A DNA stretch of 64,000 bases. It comes from DASVRZ01 sp038228695. Lineage in GTDB: Bacteria > Verrucomicrobiota > Verrucomicrobiia > Chthoniobacterales > DASVRZ01. Position 1 is the first letter of the stretch; each line of letters starts with the position of its first letter. A program made the position numbers and the translations under genes. The DNA lies in NCBI GenBank assembly GCA_038228695.1, contig JBBRPA010000001.1, positions 1 through 64,000 of the forward strand, in the 5' to 3' direction. Below the pieces are notes generated by a model that was given only the letters and a program-made list of their open reading frames with translations, did not search any database and had not been told where the DNA came from. Shown here one piece after another: positions 18,543-25,023 of this stretch.

Positions 18543-20639
18543 ATGAATGGTCGGGCCGTTTTTTGCACTGACGGTCAGGCAATGTTAAGTAATGGAGTGC
18601 AACGATTTCGATGGTTTCTACTGCTGGGGTGCCTGCTGATATTTTCCCTGACCGCACGGGCGCAGGTTTATCAGGGCAAAACGCTGGTGGAGCCGTCTCT
18701 CATTGTGGACACGGCGGAGGTAGCAGCGGGAAAATCGTTTCGGGTGGGCCTGCTGCTGAAAATGGCGGAGGGCTGGCATACGTATTGGAAATTCCCCGGG
18801 GATTCGGGTCTGCCGACCAAGATTGCATGGACGCTGCCGCGGGGCTTTACGGTGGGCGATTTGGAATGGCCGGTGCCGGAGGTGGAAGAGGAGGACGGTG
18901 GACTACAGGTGTATGTTTACAAACGCGAGGTGCTGCTTTTCGTAACGGTGACGCCGCCGCAGGATTTTGCGGGACCGGCAATGATCGGTGCGAAAGCGAC
19001 ATGGCTGGTCTGCGAAAAATTGTGTGTGCCGGGTAAGGCGGAATTGACGGTGAAGGTGGGCGAAGCGGCGAGTGAGGCAACGCTGTTTGAGAAGTATGCG
19101 AAACGGGTGCCGGAGAAGTCGGCGAATCTGAAGGTGGAGTGGAAGAGCACGGAGAAAGAGGTGAGTTTTTTCCTGCCTGGTTGGCTAGATCACGAGCAGG
19201 AGATTTTCTTTTTTCCCAATCCACCCGAGGGGGTGCTGGTGGGGCACCCGATTTTGAAATGGACCGGCGAAGGGCTGACGGGAACGATTCCGCTGCTGGA
19301 TGGGAGTGCGAAGGTGGTGAGTATCGATGGGGTGTTGGGGACAGCGGACGGTGGTATGGAGATCGGGGCGGCAGGCGGTTCGTCGAATGAGACCAATAGG
19401 ACCAATACCTCCTATAAGTCCCCTCAAGCGACCTCACTCACACTGCTCCCGGCCCTGCTCTTTGGCTTCATCGGAGGACTCATCCTCAACCTCATGCCAT
19501 GCGTGTTGCCGGTGATTTCGCTCAAGATGTTTTCGTTCGTGAAACAGGCGGGCGAGTCGCGGCAGAGGATCTGGCGGACGGGCCTGGCATTTTCGGCGGG
19601 AATGTTTGCCTGGTTCCTCGGGATTGGCGTGGTTCTGCTCGTGTTGCGTTCGGCGGGCCGAGAGATTTCGTGGGCGCAGCAGTTTCAAAATCCGTGGTTT
19701 AATATCGGGATCAGCGTAGTGATTTTTCTCTTCGCGTTGAATATGTTAGGTGTTTACGAGATCACGCTACCGGGGAGTGCGACGACCAAACTCGCCGACA
19801 CGGGCGACGGCTACGGCGGGGCGTTTTTCCAAGGAGTCTTCGCGACGATCTTGGGCACGCCTTGCACGGCACCCTACTTGGGGACGACGCTAGCTTTTGC
19901 CCTGACGCAGCCGCCGGCGGCGTTGCTGGCGGTGTTTGCGGCGATTGCCTTCGGAATGAGCGCCCCGTATTTGCTGCTTTGCGCGAATCCGGGCTGGATG
20001 CGATATCTGCCGAAACCGGGTCTGTGGATGGTGCGGCTGAAGGAGTTTATGGGCTTTCTACTACTGGCGACATTGCTTTGGTTTGTCTGGATTGTCGGGC
20101 GTCAACTCGGGGTGGATGCGGTCGTGTTTCTGGGAGCGTTGCTGCTGCTCTGCGGACTGGGTTCGTGGATTTACGGAGTGTTTTTAACGCCCGTCGCTTC
20201 AGCGGGAACGAAGCGATTCGGTTATATCGCACTGCTCTTGGTCGTGGGATTGATCGGGGTGACTCTGGTCAAATTTCGTCCGGTGAAGGAGGTGGTGGTT
20301 TCGGAGAAAAGTTTCACGATCAGGCTGGAGGCGGCGCTGGCGACGGATCGGGTGGTGTTTGTGGATTTCACGGCAGATTGGTGTCTGTCGTGCAAGGTGA
20401 ACAAGCGCGTGGCGATTGATTCGGCGTCGGTGCAGGCGGCGTTTCGCGAGAAGAATGTGCTGTTTCTGGAGGGCGATTGGACGAATGGTGACCCGGAGAT
20501 TACGAAAGTGCTCAAGCAATACGGGCGGGCCGGGGTGCCGCTCTATCTGGTGTATCCTAGGGATCGCAAAATGCCCGCGCTGGTGCTGCCGGAAATCATC
20601 ACGCCAACGATTGTATTGGACTCACTCAGGAAAATTTGA
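18543..20639 (+). CDS. DsbD-family thiol:disulfide interchange protein
   Basis: A protein of up to 698 residues. The N-terminal periplasmic DsbC-like domain shows EGWHTYWKFPGDSG and WLVCEKLCVPG. The middle has about eight membrane helices with the redox cysteines in NLMPCVLPVISLKMFSF and GTPCTAPYLGTTL, as in DsbD/ScsB. The C-terminal thioredoxin domain has DFTADWCLSCK near residue 611. It carries electrons across the inner membrane to periplasmic thiols. The ATG at 18543 is used; the ATG at 18582 would place the signal peptide (FLLLGCLLIFSLTARA) closer to the N-terminus and is equally possible. Its stop overlaps an upstream extension of the redoxin frame. Confidence 0.88.
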   Translation: MNGRAVFCTDGQAMLSNGVQRFRWFLLLGCLLIFSLTARAQVYQGKTLVEPSLIVDTAEVAAGKSFRVGLLLKMAEGWHTYWKFPGDSGLPTKIAWTLPRGFTVGDLEWPVPEVEEEDGGLQVYVYKREVLLFVTVTPPQDFAGPAMIGAKATWLVCEKLCVPGKAELTVKVGEAASEATLFEKYAKRVPEKSANLKVEWKSTEKEVSFFLPGWLDHEQEIFFFPNPPEGVLVGHPILKWTGEGLTGTIPLLDGSAKVVSIDGVLGTADGGMEIGAAGGSSNETNRTNTSYKSPQATSLTLLPALLFGFIGGLILNLMPCVLPVISLKMFSFVKQAGESRQRIWRTGLAFSAGMFAWFLGIGVVLLVLRSAGREISWAQQFQNPWFNIGISVVIFLFALNMLGVYEITLPGSATTKLADTGDGYGGAFFQGVFATILGTPCTAPYLGTTLAFALTQPPAALLAVFAAIAFGMSAPYLLLCANPGWMRYLPKPGLWMVRLKEFMGFLLLATLLWFVWIVGRQLGVDAVVFLGALLLLCGLGSWIYGVFLTPVASAGTKRFGYIALLLVVGLIGVTLVKFRPVKEVVVSEKSFTIRLEAALATDRVVFVDFTADWCLSCKVNKRVAIDSASVQAAFREKNVLFLEGDWTNGDPEITKVLKQYGRAGVPLYLVYPRDRKMPALVLPEIITPTIVLDSLRKI

Positions 20640-20671
20640 ACACGGGCGCGGACCGCTGTGTCCGACCTCAG

Positions 20672-21277
20672 ATGAAAACACATCTGATTGCTGTAGCTGT
20701 TTTATTGACGGGTCTCGCATCGACGCTTATCGCGGCAGTAGAGACGGGGAAATCTGCTAAAGATTTCACACTGACCGATTCAAACGGGAAGTCACATTCT
20801 CTGTCCGGCTTCAAAGGAAAATATGTCGTTCTTGAGTGGTATAATCCCGATTGTCCGTTTGTAAAAAAACACTACAACGGCAGCGACAACATGCAGGCTC
20901 TCCAAAAAGAATATACGGCAAAAGGCGTGATCTGGCTCAGTATTAACTCCTCCGCGACAGGCAAACAGGGGCATTATTCTGGCGAAGAATTTAACAAGAT
21001 CATGGCAGAGAAAAAATCCGCGCCCACAGCGATCCTACTCGATCAGGATGGCAAGGTCGGACGCGAATATGAAGCAAAGACGACGCCGCATATTTTCATC
21101 GTCAATCCGGAGGGTGTGCTCATCTACCAAGGAGCCATCGACAGCACGGCATCGGCGGATCCTGCCGACATTGCCAACTCCGAAAATTACGTCAAGGCAA
21201 CGCTCGACGCAGCGATGTCGGGCAAGGCGATTGTCAAGGGCTCGACGAAGCCCTACGGATGCAGCGTCAAATACTAA
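20672..21277 (+). CDS. Secreted redoxin (AhpC/TSA-like thioredoxin fold)
   Basis: A 201-residue protein with a signal peptide (LIAVAVLLTGLASTLIA) and a redoxin fold: GKSAKDFTLTDSNGK, then VVLEWYNPDCPFVKKHY with a single active-site cysteine, TTPHIFIVNPEG with the cis-proline, and a C-terminal YGCSVKY. The second cysteine of a CxxC motif is missing, so the terminal cysteine may resolve the disulfide. The ATG at 20672 begins the signal peptide. It follows the DsbD-like gene by 32 bases, suggesting that DsbD reduces it in the periplasm. Confidence 0.82.
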   Translation: MKTHLIAVAVLLTGLASTLIAAVETGKSAKDFTLTDSNGKSHSLSGFKGKYVVLEWYNPDCPFVKKHYNGSDNMQALQKEYTAKGVIWLSINSSATGKQGHYSGEEFNKIMAEKKSAPTAILLDQDGKVGREYEAKTTPHIFIVNPEGVLIYQGAIDSTASADPADIANSENYVKATLDAAMSGKAIVKGSTKPYGCSVKY

Positions 21278-21286
21278 CTTGATCCC

Positions 21287-21874
21287 GTGCCCACCGCACT
21301 GGAGACACAGGAAGTCCTGCCTAGTTTTTATACCTGGCAGGCTTTTTGTTCCCCGGCCAAGGTAGAATTGACCAGTCACGCAATAGAATTAGCTGGGAAA
21401 ATTTACCTGATTGACCCGATTCGCCTTGGAAAAAGTGCTCTTACGCAGTTTGAGGGCAAGGTCGCTGCCATTCTCCTAACCAACGGCAATCACGAGCGGG
21501 ACGCGGCGTTTTACCAAAAATATTTCCATGCGCCAGTATTTGCGAGCCAGGAGGCAAGAGCCGAGCTCTCGATCACTACGGAGGATTTTCCTAACGATTT
21601 GGGAGGGTTAAAAATTATCCCCCTTCCCGGTGCGGGACCAGGCGAAGTGGCGGTCTATGATCCGGAACGACTGATCCTCTGCGTGGGTGATATTATCATC
21701 AATTTGGATTCACTGGAATTCGCACCGTTACCCAATAAATACGCAACCGATCGAAAGCGAATGCGCGAGAGTCTGCGGAGCCTGACCACACTGGAAGTAT
21801 CGGTGATTGGATTCGCGCACGGGACACCAGTAACTAACCGCGCAAAGGAGAAACTCGTCTCCTTAATTTCCTAA
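21287..21874 (+). CDS. Metallo-beta-lactamase-fold protein with degenerate metal site
   Basis: A 195-residue protein starting at a GTG. The order is that of the MBL fold: IYLIDPIRL, then AAILLTNGNHERDAAFY where active enzymes have THxHxDH, then GAGPGEVAVYDPERLILCVGD (the GHTPGS-like loop and Asp), and GFAHGTPV. Most of the first metal-ligand motif is replaced (Asn, Asn, Glu, Arg), so it may bind metal differently or not at all. The last 12 bases overlap the convergent VapC-like toxin gene. Confidence 0.65.
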   Translation: MPTALETQEVLPSFYTWQAFCSPAKVELTSHAIELAGKIYLIDPIRLGKSALTQFEGKVAAILLTNGNHERDAAFYQKYFHAPVFASQEARAELSITTEDFPNDLGGLKIIPLPGAGPGEVAVYDPERLILCVGDIIINLDSLEFAPLPNKYATDRKRMRESLRSLTTLEVSVIGFAHGTPVTNRAKEKLVSLIS

Positions 21875-22267
21875 CCATTTACGAAGTCGAATACCCGGGA
21901 TCTGTTCGAAGTGGGCGTCAGCACTCATCACGACCGCTCCCAAACGCATCGCGCACACCGCAATCAGAATATCCGGTGCGGGCAAGATCCGTCCATCCCG
22001 ATCGAGTTTCCACGCAAGATTAGAGGCATCCTCCCAAATTCCGTTATCCGTTGGAACGTTTTGCAGCACATCAAAAAACTCGGACAACCCCGCTCGGACC
22101 CGATTACTTTTCACCCCGCGCAACACCTCGAGACGAATCATTCCGCACGTCGCGAGATCGGTCAGAGACACGTTTTGCGTGAGCACCTTTGCCGGATCAC
22201 GGCCCTGCCGCATCAGACCGATGAAAACGTTTGAATCAATCAGAACTGGCGTTTCCAGTTTTTCCAT
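21863..22267 (-). CDS. PIN-domain ribonuclease toxin (VapC-like)
   Basis: A 134-residue PIN domain. Acidic residues expected for Mg-dependent RNase activity are Asp11 in VLIDSNVFIG, Glu in GMIRLEVLRG, Asp in PAPDILIAVCA and Asp in VMSADAHFE. VapC toxins cut tRNA or rRNA and are held by VapB. The ATG at 22267 is used; an upstream extension overlaps most of the antitoxin frame and matches no family. The start lies inside the antitoxin gene (32-base overlap), the usual coupling of such pairs. Confidence 0.86.
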   Translation of the reverse strand: MEKLETPVLIDSNVFIGLMRQGRDPAKVLTQNVSLTDLATCGMIRLEVLRGVKSNRVRAGLSEFFDVLQNVPTDNGIWEDASNLAWKLDRDGRILPAPDILIAVCAMRLGAVVMSADAHFEQIPGIRLRKWLGN

Positions 22268-22505
22268 AAAGCGCACCGGATTCTGCTGCACGAAGCGCAA
22301 CCAAATCGTAACCGGGATCGACCGCGTTCCGTAATTCGTCCGCCGTGAAACCAAGACCCACCGTCGCAAACTTTTTTAATTTCGCCCTCCGGTCGGCCTC
22401 GAACAGAGCCATCTCCACCGCCTCGGTTTTGGAGGCACAGTCGTATGCAGACATGACGCTCTTTAATAAAGTCTCATTGATGTGCATCGTCATTTTCATT
22501 GCCAT
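22236..22505 (-). CDS. VapB-like antitoxin
   Basis: An 89-residue protein with the ribbon-helix-helix start KMTMHINETLLKSVM followed by CASKTEAVEMALFE, typical of VapB antitoxins. The C-terminal part (GLGFTADELRNAVDPGYD) probably wraps the toxin. ATG codons at 22505 and 22499 are both possible starts. A 17-base palindrome covers the first of them and is probably the autoregulatory operator. Confidence 0.8.
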   Translation of the reverse strand: MAMKMTMHINETLLKSVMSAYDCASKTEAVEMALFEADRRAKLKKFATVGLGFTADELRNAVDPGYDLVALRAAESGALYGKTGNASSD

Positions 22506-22517
22506 ACTCAGTATGGC
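22501..22517 (-). promoter_or_regulatory. Palindrome over the VapB start, probable operator
   Basis: GCCATAC-TCA-GTATGGC is a perfect inverted repeat with 7-base arms and a 3-base centre, covering the first antitoxin ATG. RHH antitoxins bind such sites to repress their own operon. That use is inferred from position and symmetry. Confidence 0.5.
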
Positions 22518-22550
22518 TTTTTCCTAGAAATACAAGGAAGATTTTGTGCG

Positions 22551-22760
22551 TCAAGAAGGTCGGTCTAGATCTTCTCCGGTCATTTCCTCGTATTCGGCGA
22601 GATGATCGGGACGGAGTGGTTCGCTGATGACGTATTCCTCTTTGAGCCAGCCGTAGAGATCGACATTTTTGCATCGGGCAGAACAAAACGGTCCGGTCGG
22701 TTCGCTGAAGAACTCACTCATTTTCCCGCAGATCGGGCATTTGACGAGGTTAGATTTCAT
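22551..22760 (-). CDS. yacG: DNA gyrase inhibitor / zinc-binding protein YacG
   Basis: A 69-residue protein with the YacG zinc knuckle: Cys8 and Cys11 in KCPICGK, then Cys26 and Cys30 in PFCSARCKNVDL, followed by WLKEEYVI. In E. coli YacG binds GyrB and blocks DNA binding. Length and motif order fit well. It lies upstream of the VapB gene on the same strand with a gap of about 45 bases. Confidence 0.9.
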   Translation of the reverse strand: MKSNLVKCPICGKMSEFFSEPTGPFCSARCKNVDLYGWLKEEYVISEPLRPDHLAEYEEMTGEDLDRPS

Positions 22761-22837
22761 CGAGGGTTAACATTCCCCATCCGGTGAATCACTGCAAGGC
22801 TTGACTCTCTCATCAAGCTGGGAATACTGCGGTCACT

Positions 22838-24118
22838 ATGTCGCAGAGTTCCGATGACGCGAGGCAACATCTTCTGCGGATTCTCGAACAAACCGATCTT
22901 GCGGAAATCGAGAAACGGCTTGCGCCAAAACTGCACTCACTACCCCCGCGGGTTCCGGGAGCATCGTTGACTACTCCCGCGTCGGTTGAACGTCGTTGGA
23001 AAAACCTTCCTATCGCTCCGAAGAATGGAGAGGCGCTGTGGGACGAGGCGACAGCCCAAACGAGTGGAATTTTTAGCGGTCACATCGAGAATCTGATTGG
23101 GACGATCAAGTTGCCGGTTGGCCTGGCAGGGCCGTTGCGGGTGAATGGCATTCATGCGCAGGGCGATTATTTTTTGCCATTGGCGACAACCGAAGCAGCG
23201 TTAGTCGCTTCGTATCATCGCGGAGCGATCGTTCTCAGTGAGAGTGGCGGTTGCACGGCGGTGCTGGTAGCCGAAGGTGTGAGCCGGGCGCCAGGTTTTG
23301 CTTTTGCGAGCTTGATCGAAGCGGGGCGATTTGTGGCTTGGGCGGTGGGAGAAGTGGAAACTTTTCGGAAGGTTGCCGCCACTACGACATCCCACGGTAG
23401 TCTAACCAACCTACGTTTTTCCATCGAGGGGAATCACGTTTATCTGATTTTTGATTACCTGACTGGCGATGCTGCTGGGCAAAATATGGTAACCATCGCT
23501 ACGCAAGCGATCTGCGATTATATCGGAGAGGCAAGTCCGGTAAAACCGGAGTATTCGTTTGTGGAAGCGAACCTTTCCGGTGACAAAAAGGCTAGCGCAC
23601 AATCGTTTCAATCGGTGCGCGGGAAAAAAGTATCGGCGGAAGTATTGATTCCGGCTGCAATTCTCGAAAAGCGCCTCCACATCACTGCAAAACGCATGAC
23701 CGATTACTGGCGTATGTCGGCTATGGGCGGCGTGCTGAGCGGCACCATTGGCGTGCAGGGTCACTACGCCAACGGTCTTGCCGCGCTCTACATTGCTTGC
23801 GGACAGGATGCGGCTTGCGTCTCGGAAAGCGCTGTAGGCGTCACGCGTTTCGAGGAGCGTCCTGACGGGGCATTGTATGCGGCGGTGACGTTGCCGAATT
23901 TGATCGTCGGCACGGTCGGCGGCGGAACGAGCTTGCCGAGTCAACGGGCCTGCCTGGAAATTCTCGGACTCGACGGTGAGGGAAAAGCCCGCGCCTTGGC
24001 AGAAGTTACCGCCGCTCTTTGTCTCGCAGGCGAAATCTCCATCATCGCCGCTCTTAGCGCCCAGGAATTTACCCGTGCCCATCGCAAACTGGCCCGTAAC
24101 AAAGTCGCTGGGGCATGA
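22838..24118 (+). CDS. Hydroxymethylglutaryl-CoA reductase, class I type
   Basis: A 426-residue soluble HMG-CoA reductase. Class I hallmarks are ENLIGTIKLPVGLAGPL, ATTEAALVASYHRGA with the catalytic Glu, NLSGDKKAS with the Lys, GDAAGQNMVTIAT with the Asp, GTVGGGTSLPSQ, and FTRAHRKLARN with the C-terminal His. Bacterial class II enzymes lack the VAGPL pattern. It reduces HMG-CoA to mevalonate. No other mevalonate gene is visible in the window. Its stop overlaps the prenyltransferase ATG by four bases, so it heads a seven-gene operon and may supply isoprenoid units to it. Confidence 0.93.
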   Translation: MSQSSDDARQHLLRILEQTDLAEIEKRLAPKLHSLPPRVPGASLTTPASVERRWKNLPIAPKNGEALWDEATAQTSGIFSGHIENLIGTIKLPVGLAGPLRVNGIHAQGDYFLPLATTEAALVASYHRGAIVLSESGGCTAVLVAEGVSRAPGFAFASLIEAGRFVAWAVGEVETFRKVAATTTSHGSLTNLRFSIEGNHVYLIFDYLTGDAAGQNMVTIATQAICDYIGEASPVKPEYSFVEANLSGDKKASAQSFQSVRGKKVSAEVLIPAAILEKRLHITAKRMTDYWRMSAMGGVLSGTIGVQGHYANGLAALYIACGQDAACVSESAVGVTRFEERPDGALYAAVTLPNLIVGTVGGGTSLPSQRACLEILGLDGEGKARALAEVTAALCLAGEISIIAALSAQEFTRAHRKLARNKVAGA

Positions 24119-25020
24119 AAAAATGGTGGACCTATCAATGCGAACGTTTTCCCGTATTTGCTCACGGTTTGCTCATCGCCGCCTTTAGTTTTTCAGCCGT
24201 CTGCTTCTCCTCGCTGCTTCGTGAAGGAAACCCCGCGCCCGCGTCTGTGATCGTTGCGTTCATCAATTCCTTCCTTGCTTTCCTGCAACTCCGCATCGCT
24301 GACGAATTCAAGGACTTCGACGAGGATTCCCGATTTCGCCCGTATCGCCCCGTTCCGCGCGGCCTCATCACACTTCGCGAACTAGGCTGGCTTGGCATTC
24401 TCACTGGCATCGTTCAACTAACACTCGCCTTCTGGTTAAACGTCCATCTCATCCCCTATTTGCTCCTCATCTGGACTTATCTCGCACTCATGAGCCGCGA
24501 GTTTTTCGTTCGCGAATGGCTGAAAAACAAACCCGTCACCTATCTCCTGTCGCATATGTTCATCATGCCCTTGATCGACTTTTACGCGACGGCCACTGAA
24601 TGGATTCTGCATCAAGCCACTGCTCCCAGCGGTCTTTTCTGGTTCGTCGCAGTCAGTTTTTGCAACGGCATCGTCATCGAGATGGGCCGCAAAATCCGCA
24701 GCCCCGGCGAGGAGGAGCCTGGAGTCAACACCTATACCACCCTCTGGGGGCGACTCACCGCCGTCCTCGCATGGTGGCTCGCGTTAAGCCTCACATTGGG
24801 CTGTGCATGGATGGCTACAATCCGAATTGGATTTGAAAAAACAACCGTCCTCATTCTCGGGCTTGTCTTTTTGGCTGCAGTCGCCCTCGGTAATCTCTTT
24901 CTCCGCCGCCCCGAAGGCGCCTGGATGAAAAAATTTGAAACCCTCTCCGGTCTCTGGACCCTGCTGCTCTATTTACTCCTCGGAGCCATACCTCTTGGCC
25001 TCAGATTCATTCAAAAATAA
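24115..25020 (+). CDS. UbiA-superfamily prenyltransferase
   Basis: A 301-residue protein with about eight membrane helices. The first Asp-rich motif reads RIADEFKDFDED, followed by RPYRPVPRGLITLRELG, the typical UbiA loop. The second acidic region is MGRKIRSPGEEEPGVNTY. UbiA enzymes attach a prenyl chain to an aromatic ring, heme precursor, sugar or glycerol phosphate. The Asn of the usual NDxxD motif appears replaced by Ala, and the substrate cannot be told. It overlaps the HMG-CoA reductase gene by four bases and precedes the dikinase gene by three. Confidence 0.85.
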   Translation: MKKWWTYQCERFPVFAHGLLIAAFSFSAVCFSSLLREGNPAPASVIVAFINSFLAFLQLRIADEFKDFDEDSRFRPYRPVPRGLITLRELGWLGILTGIVQLTLAFWLNVHLIPYLLLIWTYLALMSREFFVREWLKNKPVTYLLSHMFIMPLIDFYATATEWILHQATAPSGLFWFVAVSFCNGIVIEMGRKIRSPGEEEPGVNTYTTLWGRLTAVLAWWLALSLTLGCAWMATIRIGFEKTTVLILGLVFLAAVALGNLFLRRPEGAWMKKFETLSGLWTLLLYLLLGAIPLGLRFIQK

Positions 25021-25023
25021 ATC

